Origin: Pelecanus crispus
Taxonomy: Eukaryota > Chordata > Aves > Pelecaniformes > Pelecanidae
Reading direction: 5' to 3'
DNA length: 64,000 nt
NCBI RefSeq assembly: GCF_030463565.1
Contig: NC_134675.1
Location: 11,491,862 to 11,555,861 of the forward strand
Below, in pieces: positions 1-13,264 of the stretch (position 1 is its first letter; every line of letters starts with the position of its first letter). Under the pieces are notes generated by a model that was not told the origin of the DNA, did no database searches, and worked only from the letters and a program-made list of their open reading frames with translations. The position numbers and the translations under genes are program-made.

Positions 1-3000
1 GACCACTTGCCTTGCATCAGCGCTTGCTTTAGAGCCTGGGGAAAGGAGAAAGCAAGAGCAATTCTGAGCTTCCCATCAGAATTCCCCTGAGTCGCAAGAC
101 AGCCTGAGCTCCACCCCAAAGGACAGATCCCCCATCTGAAATCTTCACGTAGTGAGCTGAGTCTTTAAGAAGTCTTCTTCATGATTAGGAGGACACTTAT
201 TTAACATTGTGGGTTTTCACTCTGTGCAGTGCAAGGCACAGTGTCATCCACAGCGTGAGCAAAAGAGCAGGCACACAGGACTCCTGGGCTTTATTATTCA
301 CTAGCTGGCTGTGGGTAACTGTTAAAGCTGTGTTTGCCCCCCCTCCCTAAAACAGGGCACTGCCACCCTGGCTCCAGGACACAGAAAGAGGACTGAGCGA
401 TGCTGTTTATGAGCATCCCTGCCTCCTTGTGCAGAAGTGCTGGTTAACTTAGCAACTCCTCTAGGAAGAGAGTGTTTCTCAATTCGATTCCTCTCCCCTT
501 CTCATTGCCTGGTAATGCTGAGAGGGAATATTTCCAAAATGTTTCTAAAGAAGCACAAAGCATCAGGTCCCCAAGTCTTAGCTTCTTCCTTTGTGTGCCT
601 GCTTTCCTCTCCAGTGCTAGCTCAGGTGTGAGGTTAGCAACTTGTCTGGAGGGGGAGGAAGAGCTCTAACACCACTGTGTAGGGAGAAAAGATAAAAGGA
701 AAAAAGCATTCCTTAAGGAGTCTTTTTTTTTAAATGGAGAATGTAGTCAAAACCTAACAGAAACCCCATGCTCAAACCAGATCCTATAGGACACGACCAA
801 GTCTCTTTAAATGTTCACTCTTCTAAATCAGGACTTTGCAGTTCAGCATTACAATTCAGCATCATGCAACATCTTCATCGCATTTATCCTCCTGGGTCAG
901 TCTCTGTGCCTTCCAGCTGGGCTGCACACACTCAGCCTTTCCCAAAGCCCTTGCTCAGGAGCTCAAAGCATTTCAGTGTGCCTGCTAGAGCAACAAGGCA
1001 TCTGTTTACATGGGTCAGCCTTGGGAGACTGCAGGTCCCACGGGTCTCCACCATGCTGCTATCATGTTCAAAGACTGAATGAAGCTTGCTGAGACTGTAT
1101 CTCCCAGGGCTAACACCTCCCCTCTGAAGGACAGACCTTCCCTGATAACCACTGCCCCGTGGCACCATGACCAAGTCATTTTATTGCCCCTATTGCTGGT
1201 TTTTGCCTGCCATGTGCCCTAAGGCATTCCCCTACCCTGCAACCCTGCAACTGCCCTCAGCCCTTTGCGTTGTGTGATGTGCACCTGCTTCCAGCACAAC
1301 CCTTTAGGGTCCCTGGGAGGGAGGGAGATGAATTTAAATGTTAACTACACCCAGTGCTTCCTCCAAATACAGACAGAAGCACAAGCCAAGTGTTTTTCAC
1401 TGCACACAGAAGGAATTGGTTACACAAATAGCTGTTTTGGCATGACAGTACAGGACCATAAAATGGCAATTTTTTGGCTTCTCCTCTCTATGCTTTGTGT
1501 TCAAATATTTTATTAGGGGAATAAAGTAGAAAGGGTGGGGAAAAGTAGTTACCTGTGTAGGGTCATTATCAGGAAGGCTGAATGGATTAAGGCAATGCAC
1601 ATGTGGCTATCACAGGAAATTGAACACTAACCCTTCTGAACCGCAGTCCCTTAAGCAGGTTATGACCATGGGGCATGTTTGTTGGCTTATTATGGAATAT
1701 GATGGACAGCCCAGAGGTATATATTAACTGCAGATTGGGCTGGCTCTCCCTATCTGGTCTCATGTTCAGACCTTTGCTTCAGCCAGAAGGTTTTCCTTGT
1801 GCCCTCGTTGGAGGTTATACTGTGGTGACTTCCCAGGAAGGTGGCTGTTCTGGCACTGCTCTTCTTAAACCATGCTGCCATGGCCCGGAGAAGGCAAAAG
1901 CAAAGAGCACGGACCCTGACTCTCTGTCGCAGCATTATAAAGCCCTAAAATCTGCAGAGCTGCTGGGCACACTCCCAACTGCAGATTGCTTGCAATAAAG
2001 CAAACTGTTCCTTGTTCCAGTCTTTGCACCAAACCAGATGATCTTCTCAGGCCCCATTTGCAGTCCAAAGTCATACAGAATACCAAGGGGAGGAGGGCCA
2101 TGGAATATGAAAGGCTGCACCGCTGTCCATCTAAATTACCATGCAAATAGGATAGCTTCCTTATACTGATGCTGGTGCCTCCACAAAGGAATTTGCATTT
2201 GATGCCTCCTAAAGCCAGACTGGCTTTTTGTTAGGATTTTATGTAATTTTAGTCACCGAATTTCCTGAGTTTAAGCAAATCCTTTCCTTTTATCAGATGG
2301 TAATTTTGCCCTTTAATGTGAGCTGACTTTGGACTCCAGGGTCTCAGCACTCAACTCTGTCTCTGCAGTCAGTCTGCAAACTCCCTATTTCCAGATGTCT
2401 CTGTGAGGGGGAATATCCTCCTAGTGTTGAGGAAGGTCTCTAGATAGGATGGTCTAGTCCGCTTTTCTGGTGTTTGTATAATAACCTTTGGCTGAAAGAA
2501 GGCTTATGTCCAGGCAACCATCCCAAAGGCTCATTTGATGTCTTATCAGACATATCTTGAAGCCAACCCTTGGAAGAGCCACTGGATCATATCTGACATT
2601 GCTGCATGTCTATCCCCAACATGTACGCTTGGCCATTGGGTCTGCTATTCTGTTCTGGCTGTCTTGCCTGCAGATGCCTTGCGACTGCAAAAGCAGGCGG
2701 CCAAGCCTGCTGCATGGACTTCAAAAGGGACTTCAGGATGCTGTGCTCCCCCACAGACAGGATGGACTCAGCTGCTTCTGGTTTGGTTCTCTGGCTCCTT
2801 TCTCAAAAGGAGGCACCCGCTCTGCTCAGCTGTGTGCTGGCTGACACATTGGTCTGTGATCCTGAGCAGAATCCTTTCCTCTCCATGCAGAGTCTGTCCT
2901 TGGGCTGGCCTGCAAGCTGTACAATGGCATGCAGGAAGCTTGAAAAGTACAGCACCCTGTATGTGACTCAACAGAAACATGAAGATGCTTTTGAAGAAAG

Positions 3001-6000
3001 GAAGGACCCAGCTGGGCACCAGATGGAACAACAGGAAAAGGAAAACAAGCAGTAACTAGAAAGGTTGCCAAGTGCTGTCTTGGCCTAGGGCAGATCCCAG
3101 TTGTCCGAGTTCATCTATCTCAGTACAGTGCTGATACCAGCAGGGAGCAAAGCTCGCTTTCAGATGCACACACCAGAAACACCGTGTCCCCGAGCTGGCA
3201 CCGCAGCCAAATACTACTGCGGAGAGTCTGCTGGACTGTTAGAGCACAGAAATGAGATCTGGGGTCCCTTGCTGCTGTTGGCACATGCTACATGTTTGCT
3301 CTAACCTCAGGCAAGTCACATCCCCTCTTGATGTCCATTCCCTTCTGCAGCACAGGGGAGAAAACTGCCTTCCCAAGATGCTACCACCACCCTGCATGGA
3401 TGTTGCCAAGTGTGTGGCAGGCACCATTGATAGGATAGCTCTGCAAGCAAGATGCAAAAAGCATGCTATAGAAGTTTTACATGTATTTTCAAAGTACTAC
3501 AAAGAACAGCAACACAACTCTGCTTTCCTTCTGTTTACCACCTTTTGATGTTGCTTGCATGTGCCAGAAGGCTGCAGGGTACAGGTTAGTAGAGAGATTA
3601 AACAGCTTTGGGGGCAGATGTTTGGTAAGGATGTGTTTCCCAGTTATTTGGCAGCTGGCTCTTGCACAACTGGCTTCTCAATCTGCATGCTGCCACAGAG
3701 AATGTGTAAGAAGATTAGGTGGCCCAACAGCACCATCCCCTGCTAGTGGAGTTAAGGAACTTAGGATTGCAACTGGGACAGTGAGTGCTGATGGGAGGGA
3801 AGAGAGCATTGAAGGGCTCCTTTGGGATATTCCCATGGCAGTTTTGTGCTCTTACTTTTAGCATCCATGTAATGATCTGAGGGTATAAACTGGCACTTTT
3901 GCCTGGGCTCTTCCTTTACTTTACCATTCTCCCTTAAAGCTCACACAGGGTATGGCCTCTCTTACCTAGAATGAAGCAGGCTTTGTCACCTGGCTGCTGC
4001 TTGGCTCAGCAAGCACAGGCTGCATGTGCCACTGTAAATATACCCTGGTTTTGACCTCTACCACCCTTCAGAGCTGACTCTTCACATCACCCTCCTATTT
4101 CTACTTCTCATGTCTCAAAAGAAATATCTGCATAGATGGGTAGTGCCACAGGGCAAGCTGGGCTAGGTTGAGCCTAAGGGAAAGGCATGGGAAGGTGTTC
4201 ATTTTAAGGTGCTTTTCACCTCTAGAGAACACGGCATCCTTGTCACTTCCTTTCAAGGCTTTCCTGTGTGAGGGATTGCTCCAAACCTTGAACCACATCT
4301 CATCAGACAAACCCACCTCTGTTACAGAGCCACACAAGCCCTGAAGCAGAAGGGCCAGCAACTTAGCACAGAGGAAGAGGTTGTGACCTGGGATTACCTA
4401 CAGAAGATTAATGCCAGACTAACCAGGTGCAGGTTTCTCACAGGGGCTGGCATTTGTATTTTAAGTCCCTGTATTGTACAGCTGAGCTGCTGCATTGCTT
4501 CCAACAAATTACAGCTACATCCCCTCCTTTGGCCCCCTTGACATTGGTGGCAATCCCAGGATCACAGCAGCTAAATGCTGTCTGGCTGAGCACTCCTCTT
4601 ACAGCTTGCTGAGAAGGCAAAGGCCGAGGACTAATTGAGATTACATGGAGCAGAGCACCATGGCCCACGCAACCGTGCAGCAAGCCACGTCGCAGAGTGG
4701 CATGGACACCAGCAGGACAGGTTGCAGTTTTCCCTGGTGCCTGTGAAGAGCAGCTCTTCCCATTGCTTCCCAGACCCAGTTGCCAGCAGAAACTGCTGGT
4801 GGCTCTGAGCCTTTCTCTTTCTGTAAAAAGCTGCTCCAGCAAAAGACGGATTTGCTCCTGGAAGGAGTCCATCTCACTGGTTGTGCCTGGTCTGTGGAGC
4901 CATTCCATAGTAATGAATGGTGATACAGGTGGTAGGATAGCATCAGGGAGTGGAAGATACAAAAGAAGCCTCATTAAAATGTGACTGTCTCAGACATGTC
5001 ACTGGAAACCAGAACAGTAGGCACCAGGAAAAGAAAAGGCCACCGAAAGGCCATGCTGAGATAAGTCCCATTATCTGCTCAGATATTTGCCCTCCCGAAG
5101 CAGAATTTCTCCCCTAGTTGTCCATCCAGCTGCCCCAGATGAGCTCACTGGGAAGAACCACTTTCCACCTGGGCTGCCTTCTCCCTTCTGCACTGGTTCC
5201 AAAAGAGCTGCAACTCCATTTGTTACCCACCTTCCTCAAGCCTGCATGATTTGGGAGATATGAAGTTTGTTGGGAGATGTAATACAGACCCACAGAGAGA
5301 GCTGGAAAACTTGGACAAGCTCTCTTCACAACAGCCCTTCTGGTTTTTATCACCTTCATCTCCAGCTCCAGCTCACTGATTTCTCTGTTCAGCTTTTTGC
5401 ACGGAAAAGCTGGGATAGCAGCCGTGTTCGGCTTGTAGCTGCCTCTGTCCTAAGACAAACCCAAGGCAAATGTCCGACCAGCGGGATATCCAACAACTGT
5501 GATGGTGGGTGAGACAGAGAGCAGGCTGGTATTTCTCTTCACCCACCTGAAGGCAGTGGGGCTGAGGGTTAGCCAGGCTGGTGTAAAACCTTGGTGTGAT
5601 CCAACAAGCCAAGCCAGCTGCCTTCACCCTCAACGCTGCAGGAGGTCTGGGACCCAAGCACCAGGTCCCAGGCCTGCCAGCCCATGTGCAAATAGACTGG
5701 AGACCCACAGCAGAGGCACAGGTGGGAAGCCTGTCAGCTGTGCCCTTGCCATGCTGGGGCAGGGCGCTGTGAGATGCACTGGTAGGGCTGTAGTTGTGCA
5801 GGGAGAAAGACTCTTGCAGAGGATGAAGTCTTTGCAGGGGAGAAAATTCAGAAAGTTTTTTCCTCCCCCTTTTTGCACATTTTTAACCATTTTTACTCCT
5901 TCCATGGGGGTTATTGAACCTTCAGTTTAATAAAGAAGGAAATGAGCCACCATTAAATAGCTTTCTGAAGGGTTCTGAAAGCAGGCACCACTTGCATACA

Positions 6001-9000
6001 GAGCTGGTCTGTGCCTAACATGCGACTTCCAGACCTCATTGTACATCTTGTAGCTGAGTCACCATGTGCTCTGTGTGGACTGGGATGGGAGAGTCAGTCC
6101 TGACCATCATGTCAAACAGCCACAGCTTCCCAAACTGAAGAAGAATCAGACCAGGAAGGGGGGGAAGCAGCAGCGACGACAGAAGGATAGCTAGTTGTCA
6201 CAGGTAAACTTCAGTATCCATGTCCAGTGGCTAGTTCTAGAATCGCAAGCCTTGTTATATTGCACATGTCCTCCTTCCACTCCTCTTTTCTCAAAGCAGC
6301 TATTGTCTTGCCCCCCGCCCCCATGCACTAGTGATGAGCATCAGAGGCAGTTGCACCAAAGTGACTCTCAGCCCAGTTCTGCATCTCCCTCTCCCACCCA
6401 AACCCAAGGCAGTCCAGACAGTTGTTGGCCATCACAAGTCTTAATTTTTAGTAACTCCACTTGGGTTTCTTTCCTCATGTACCATAGCTTCTTCCCCATA
6501 CACTCTAGCAGGGCAGTACAGGAGGCTCCAACCATGTCCCAAGAAGCTGCTTCTGGCAGCACCTTGCAGACATGCACCTTACTGGGAATGTACTGGATCA
6601 ATGCTGGTGAGATCTGGTGCTGCAGATCTTGCATAGGTGGCTGATGGGGATCCACCAGGAGAAACTGGCAGGAAGTGGCTACTGTCCCTTTTCTTTTCTT
6701 TTTTGAGAGAGAGGGGGATTTTTTTGCCATTATGATTATTGTCCACCTTCCAGTGGCCAAGTTCTGGGCTGCATTAATAACTGGGGTTAATTGGCTGTCT
6801 GGGCAGGTATGGAGCTTCATAGCAACCTTAATAGCAAACACCGTGGCTGTATCCAGAGCCTGGATACAAGCTGGGTTTCTCCCATGCTGGCAAAGTGCTT
6901 TCAGCAGGTTCCAGATAGCCATTTCTGGCAGACAGGGAAACAGCACTCCTCAGAGTCCAGATCAAATCTGCACTTCCCTTTCATGTCCTCAGCTTGGAAA
7001 AAGCTCAGCCCAAGCAAATACTTCCCAGGTCTCCTTTCCCCGTGTGGTGCCTGGCACCCCAGGGGAGGGGATGGCAGGAGGCATTTGGGGGTCACCAAAA
7101 GCAAGATCCTTTTTGGATGTATTTAATGGAAATATCTTTCAGGAGGAGAGACCTCCCAACCTTTGCGTTAATCTCAAAGCAGGAGATGAATTTCCAGCTG
7201 TCTTTGCATATAGTGAAACATAGTTGAAACAGCCAAATGCAAAGTAGAGATAAATGTAGGGTTTGACCTGAATAACCTTTTAATTAAGAAGATAAATTTG
7301 TTGTAGCTTGACCGTAGTCCATGTTAGGAACCTGCTAATCATTTGACATGCAGAATGTATTAATGCTGCACTTAACTTGGCCATTGGTTTTATTATCCGG
7401 GTTTGGGAGTTTTTTCACACCCGAAGCATCAATCTGCATCTTGTATGGGGTATTTTTTTTTCTTTCTTTTTTCCTGTTCAGAACATGTAGCACACTGTTG
7501 TACTTCTGTTCCTGTCCGCGTAGAGTATTGCCTTAAACAGATCAGTTGTGTTATGATTTGTTTTGGGTTTTCTTTTTTCTACCATCAGTTTTATGCATTA
7601 ATTTATTTAAAAATGTGGGGGTTTTTGAAAAACATGAAACGTATAATTTTTTTTTTAACATTTCCATTGTGGTATTTATCATTGTTACTGGTTGTGTGTA
7701 GTATAACAATTAATATTAAAAAGCATACATATGAAAACCAGCCTGCTAGACTGTCATTGGAGCGAACCATGGTGAGAGGGTATGAACCACACCATCTCCT
7801 CTGAGCCCCCAGCAATTGCAGATACTGAAATCAGGGGGTGCCAGCCTTCACACCATGGCCAATACCAGCCTGCTTAGGCCCAGTAGAATCAGCTGGTGTG
7901 GAGCTGTGCCATACAGCCCCCAGCCAGCATTTGGGAAGGCTTCTCCCCAAGGCAGCAGGAAGGCACATCGGGCGGGACCCAGCCCCTGCATCTGGGCTAT
8001 GCCTCTCCTCCTGACAGCGACAGAAGCAGAAGGAAGTGCTGCGTCTATACAACATCGATGGGTGAAATAACCTTTTCTCCAGCCTTGCAGCCATTTCTGC
8101 CCCTTGAAGCTGTTGGCACGAGAGCAAAGCACTGTTTTTAGAGTCCAACATCAGCAGCTGGAAACCTCAGGGACTGCTGGGGACAGGGGACAGCCACAGG
8201 GGGCCACTGGCTCACGCTGGCAGCTGACCCAGTGCAGGGTGAGTCCCCCCCCAACCAAGGGGCTCAGACCCCACCTCTCTGCAGAGTGGTGCTCCCCAGA
8301 TCTGTGCCCCAGGGTGCTCCGAGGCCATGGGGGTGGGGTGAGGAGGCATCACTGACACCCCCATGTCCACCCTTCCCCCCCAGCCTCCCAGGAGGGGACA
8401 GGGCTGATGGAGAGCCTGAGCCTGGCTCAACAGAGACCAACAGTGTGTGAAAATCAACGGCAACTTGTTTTCTTCATTTCAACAGCACATTAATCACGTT
8501 TGCCTGGATGCATTCAGGTGCCCCAGGCTGCCTAGCCCCACTGTCCCCTGCAACAAAAAGAGCAGGGCTCTGCAGCCCTTCAGGAGGATGGGTTGACAGC
8601 CACCCTGCCAAGATGGACATGGGTCTTCGCCGGTCATCCCCAAAAATGTGGCAGCAGAGGGGTTGGGCTTCTGAGACCCCTCACAGGGCTGGAGCCAAGA
8701 GCAGAGCGGGGCTCCGAGTCAGCACTGTGTGACAAGCCAAGCCAGAGCAGGGTTTCTGCTCAGCTCCCCATCTCAGAGAAAAGCAAACCCGGTTCACGCA
8801 AATCCCTCCCTGGCATAACCCAGCTGCCTCTACACTGAGATAGATGAGGATCACTCACTCCAACTGCAAAGCCCATCACAGCACTCAGGACAGGAGAGCA
8901 AACAAGCCACACAGGGTCACCTAAATCCAGCTTTTTAATTAAAAAGGGCAGACAGAGCAGGCAGTAATTCCCCTGGCTACCCCAACAGACTGAGCCAGCA

Positions 9001-9543
9001 GTGCCTGGTGCTGTGCCCTGGGCACTGGCTGCTCAGGTACAGTGCTGTGCTGCGTGCATACAGCTGGGTTGCTGCAAGATTTCCAAGGAAACATGGGAGA
9101 GAGGGGCAGGAAAAGCAACAATTGCTGGTCCTGCACCTCCCAAAATAAAATTATCTTGACTAGGACCAGCTGAAACTGTTTCCTACCATTGTTAAGCTAA
9201 TTGCCTGCAGGAAGGGAGGAAGCCCAGAGCCAGGACAAAGCCAGGAGGGTGCAGCTGTGCCCATGGAGCAATGCAGGCAGCAATTGTTGCTCCCTAGCCC
9301 AGGACCTGCTATTCTTGGGAGTGCAGCCATAGGGCTGACAGCCACCAAATCCCCCTGCTCTCACACTATGACGTCACCAATGGCATAAGCACCACCCTGG
9401 GTTGGCAGAGCAGTGGCACCAGGGCCCCATTCCCTTTCCTGAGTGGGCTGGGAGCCCCCAGCCCCATGCGGTGCTGCTGATCCAGTGGGGCACCCCGGGA
9501 CCCTCCAGGACTCAGCGCTCCCATCCCAGTGGGCTGCCGTACC
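1..9543. other. Long stretch without a supportable gene
   Basis: I see no exon with recognisable protein similarity, no CR1 tail and no LTR here. Several AATAAA signals occur on +, for example near 5929 followed by GAAGGAAATG, and could end a 3' UTR of an upstream gene. In human the gene before SPMIP6 in this direction is FAM219A, but none of its coding sequence was recognised, so this is only a possibility. A 579-base open frame on - at 6368-6946 is unexplained and has no family I know. Confidence 0.4.
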
Positions 9544-9681
9544 ATGTTCCTCTTTGCCCAAAAACACAAGACCCCCATCAGCACTTACACTGACTCCTAC
9601 TGCCTGCCATGCTCTGTCAAAAAGACCATCCAAGAGCAGGCTCCACTACAGCTCTGGAAAGAAAACAAGTTTGTGATGCAT
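9544..9681 (+). CDS. SPMIP6: SPMIP6 exon 1 (sperm microtubule inner protein 6)
   Basis: This exon encodes 46 residues starting MFLFAQKHKTPISTYTDSY. It matches the remembered start of mammalian SPMIP6 (C9orf24, SMRP1), a spermatid manchette and sperm-tail microtubule protein, including the TPISTY-DSY core and a later W-x-NKF. The ATG at 9544 is chosen because it corresponds to the start in mammals. The exon ends exactly in phase 0 at a GTAAAT donor (9682). It lies upstream of MYORG in the same orientation, as in human 9p13.3. Homology was judged by eye, without alignment. No stop or frameshift is seen. Confidence 0.75.
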
Positions 9682-10899
9682 GTAAATGCCACGGGAGGAG
9701 GAAACCTTGGGGTTTCTACCCCAACCCGTTTGCAGATGCTCAGCGCTGGCCAGGTGGCACGGGGACTCATGGGGTGCCTTGCTGTATGGCTGTAACAGGG
9801 GGAAGCGGGGGGGGGGGGGGGTCATGCTCCCTGGTTAGCAAAGCGTTTGACACCCCACGGCCTGTGCTCACCGTCTTGTCCCCTGGAGCTGCACCTTGCA
9901 GTGGCTTTGGGCTCACAGGGCAGGCAGTTGCCGGTACAAGCTCTCATGTGTCAGCCCTGTCCATCAGTAGGTTTCAGAGTGTGCAGGGGGCAGGATCTTG
10001 CTGAGGGAGGGGAAACTGAAGCAGTGGCAGGGCTCAGCCCAGGGCTGATGTGTGACAATGGTGATGGGGGAGCAGATTGGGTGGCTCCGAGAGTTGCTCT
10101 AACACGCAGCTTGCAGTCTTGGTTCAGCTCTGACTGGGGGGCCCTCTGTGCCAGGGGGACCCTATGGGGGCCGGGGGGAATTCTGAGCACTGCAACACCT
10201 CTCCCAGCCCTCATCCTGGAGGAATCCCTGAGCCATGGCCTCGCTGGGGGGGGGGGTGTCCATGGGACATCACATGTATGCTGTGGACATGCAGCTCTCC
10301 CCACATGGGCTAACAAGCATGCAGGCTCCAATGCAAAGCACACTGCAAACCAGCTCATCTCTTGCAGCCTCATTAGCCTGTGCATTATAATGAGGGAGCC
10401 GGAAGAGAGCGTGGAGAGGGATGTCACCTCTGTGCAGGGACAGAAATGGCTCATGCAACCAGGGCACCTGTCTGCCCTGCAAGACCTCAGCCCTCTTGGG
10501 CTTTGTCAGCTGTAGGAGATTGGCTTCATCCTGTAACTCCCTTCCCAACGTCTGCTGGCCCCATACCTGGCGGCCCCGGTGCACCCACCCCATCTCCCAC
10601 TCTGCAAAGCACCTGGATGCCTATGGACACCCTGGGTGCAGGGGGAAAGGAGCTGGAGATGCCTGGCCATCCTCTGTCCTCCAGTTTTGGCTGAGTGGGA
10701 AGCTTTGGTGGGGGGGAAATCATGGTGCTGCTACAACCCCCATGACCACCCACTGCAGAGAAGGGGGGCTTGGCACTTGTGGTGGGTCTCCGGCGTTAGA
10801 CCCTGCCCAGTAATCAGCCTCACCATGTGCCCCAACACCTGCAAAGGCAGGAACTGCCACTTGACCGGGGCATCTCTCCCCACTTGCTGCTGTCTCTAG

Positions 10900-11022
10900 G
10901 GATTAAGGATGCCCCCAGTGCAAAATCTAGCGAGCCAAGGTCAGCCCGAGCAGCTGATTAAGGTGGCAATGCAGGAGTACTACAGGAATGCCATTGACCC
11001 CACTGGCTGGCTAGGTCCGAAG
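10900..11022 (+). CDS. SPMIP6: SPMIP6 exon 2
   Basis: A pyrimidine-rich acceptor (CTGTCTCTAG, ending 10899) and an AAG|GTACCG donor frame 41 codons that start and end in phase 0, matching exon 1. The peptide contains PEQLIKVAMQEYYRNAI and GWLGPK. It aligns loosely with the mammalian SPMIP6 segment PEAL-x-KMA..QDY and the following Y-LPEK. The open frame, paired splice sites and matching phase make this a convincing exon, though the family identity of this part is weaker than for exon 1. Confidence 0.68.
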
Positions 11023-11154
11023 GTACCGCTGAGGTCCCAACCGTCCCCCCCAAGCATCACACAGGGCACATCCCAATGGGCCATGGGGACAGGGGGCTGA
11101 GGGTAGTGGGAGTGGCTCTGTTCATCCCCCCTTTTGCATCCTGTGTGTTGTCAT

Positions 11155-11174
11155 CCCCCCCCCCCCCCCCCCCC
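11155..11174. repeat. Uninterrupted run of 20 C
   Basis: Mononucleotide C tract in SPMIP6 intron 2, about 420 bases before exon 3. A run this long is prone to slippage and miscounting. Its complement is a G-run that could form a quadruplex. Confidence 0.9.
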
Positions 11175-11593
11175 AGTGGTGAAGGGACCCTCCCTCAGCA
11201 TCTGCACTCTTGGCTTTGCTGCAGCCACCCATCCCCGCACTGAGACTGTCCTGGTCCCAGGGATGTCTGCAGGTCCCCAGGGCTCACTCCCCCGATGACC
11301 TCTAAATACCCCCTGGTAGTAGGTGCTGACTGGGGGACACCCTCCTGGCACACCATAGCCTCCAGGGACCAAGGCTGTGTGGGCAGGGATGAGTGACCGA
11401 AGGGCTGGAAGCGGTGCGTGTCACCTCCATCACAGATCCTTAACAAGGACTCTGGGAGCCCCACCTCTGACATGCCCTCTGGCTCCGTGGCATTGCATTT
11501 TGGGGAGAGGGGGAACAGTTGGGATGCTCCAGCCATCCCCCCGCGTCCCTGGCTCCACAGGACACCCCCGCCTGTCTCTTCTGTGTTGCAGAG

Positions 11594-11705
11594 AAGTACA
11601 ACACAGTTTTTGTCAATGAGGACAAATACATCAACTGGAGAATGGGTCCCTACAACAGCACAGCATGGAATAAGCATGCATCTCCACATGCTAGAAGAGA
11701 GGGCT
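11594..11705 (+). CDS. SPMIP6: SPMIP6 exon 3
   Basis: The peptide runs KYNTVFVNEDKYINWRMGPY followed by NSTAWNKH. It corresponds to the mammalian SPMIP6 block with W-x-WRM-PYNS and a following NK. The acceptor is in TTGCAGAG. Using its second AG (exon from 11594) keeps phase 0 from exon 2, while the first AG (exon from 11592) would shift the frame. Two donors are possible at the 3' end: GTAAGG at 11706, leaving phase 1, or GTTGGG at 11711, leaving phase 0. I could not decide between them. Confidence 0.72.
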
Positions 11706-11833
11706 GTAAGGTTGGGATGGCTTGCCTTGCTTGGGGTGGCTTGCCATGGGATGGGATGGGTTGGGTTGGAATGGACATGATCCCCCCTCGTCCTCGGGGC
11801 TATCGCTTACCCTACCTCCACTATCTCTTGCAG

Positions 11834-11924
11834 GAGTATCCTGTGCTGCAGTTACAGACCCAGAGCAATGGTCTGTGTATCCACACATCACCCCAAACCA
11901 TCCTCCTTGTACACAAGCCCTAGG
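11834..11924 (+). CDS. Possible SPMIP6 exon 4
   Basis: A strong acceptor (CTATCTCTTGCAG, ending 11833) is followed by an open stretch. Read in phase 0 it gives EYPVLQLQTQSNG and then a TAG at 11922-11924. Read in phase 2 it stays open to a CAG|GTTCAG donor near 11933. Neither reading resembles a remembered SPMIP6 segment, and the phases do not link simply to the putative last exon. It could be a real bird-specific exon, an alternative end, or a chance splice-site match. Confidence 0.28.
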
Positions 11925-13158
11925 TGCAGACAGGTTCAGTGGGGGGAGTGCTCCAGGCAGGGTGCCCTGGGGGGGAAAAGCCTATTATTTTTTCCTAACA
12001 GCAGCCAGCCACAGGGTCTCTTTTCATTAGGTTTTCATGCAAAATTGCTCAGAGGGTTATTCTGGGGGGTGATGGTACGGACAGCAGACCTCAAGGGTTA
12101 ATGGGTCCTATCACGGTGCCCACGCAGGCAGCAATGCAGCTGCTGCACCTCCATCTCACAGGCTAAGTGGACATGACTGGGGAGGGCAGGATGACATTAT
12201 GATGCTGGGCTCTGGCGCATGTTGTTGCCACCTGCGGAGAAGCAGTCACCAAATTTACTCCCAGGGCAGGTGTTTCTATGCTTGGTCTTATCCTGCAGTC
12301 CTTGGGACTGTATGGCACCTGATATCTTGCTGGCACCCCTAAGCCCAACTGCATGTAGCTTAGCACCTCTCAGATTTTTGGGGCCACATCAGTGTTTCCT
12401 GTGCTGCTCTTGTATTTTCTGTCATCATCGCTTGCTCTTCTTATCCAAAAACCTGTTCCCTGGTCACGCTGTTCTTCCCACAGTAATCAGCCCTGTCCTT
12501 CACACGTTGCAGATCCAGCAGCACCTTTTAATCCCCACATGTTTACCTTTAAGATGTCTCCATTGCTGAGGCAGATCTTTTCCTGGAACAACCCTGGGGA
12601 GGCAGTGAGGGGAAAGGGGAGGCTGTTCAACCAGCTTAGTCATCACTCTGCTACTGCATCAACCCCCACGGTCCAAAATTAGGCTTCATGCTTGCAGAAA
12701 ATGTGCAATTGGCTTTAAATTCCTGAGCCCAAAAACTAAAACCAAGCAACGAGAACAAACAGGGAGCTCTGGGTTCCCCATAGATGTTCCTATGCCTGGG
12801 CCTCAGTGAGATGCTTCTCAAGGTCTTCTCCACTGAGAAACAGGCAGATTTGCTTGGACTTGCATGGCTCTGCAAATGAAGGGTTTAGGAAAATGGCAGT
12901 GCAAGGGTGAGTGGTTGTTTGCAGGGTGGGAGACCTGCTGGAAGCAGCTCACTGAGATGGCAATGCCAGGGAGCTCCAGCTCTTCTGCCCAGGCTTTGCT
13001 TTGGTCTCAGCACCCAAAGACACACCCCAAAGTGGATGAGGGCAGTTGTGTGTCTGCTGCTCGCCCCTAAGCGATGCTGGCAGCCAGAAGCAGGTTTTCT
13101 GCTTTTCCTCACTGGAGTTTCGTCCTCCCGTGGCTGATAACTTTATCTCCTCTCTTAG

Positions 13159-13264
13159 GTGGGACACAAGCCACTTCAAGAAGACAGGAGGAGTCCAGAG
13201 AGGCAGCTACACCATCCACCCCGAGTTTGCCTTGGAGGCTTACTCTGCCCCATGGCACTGGTGA
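13159..13264 (+). CDS. Putative terminal exon, probably SPMIP6
   Basis: After the acceptor CCTCTCTTAG the phase-2 frame reads WDTSHFKKTGGVQRGSYTIH, then PEF, and ends at TGA (13262-13264). A compact TGG..RGSY.IHPEF C-terminus looks like a real coding end rather than noise, and it lies in the right orientation before the MYORG promoter. I do not recall this ending from mammalian SPMIP6, and the exon supplying the two bases needed for phase 2 was not found. It may be a divergent SPMIP6 end or another small sperm protein gene. Confidence 0.42.

Noticed and set aside
9847-10515. 222-codon open frame on + inside SPMIP6 intron 1
   Set aside because: No recognisable domain, GC-rich, flanked by spliced exons of SPMIP6; likely chance.
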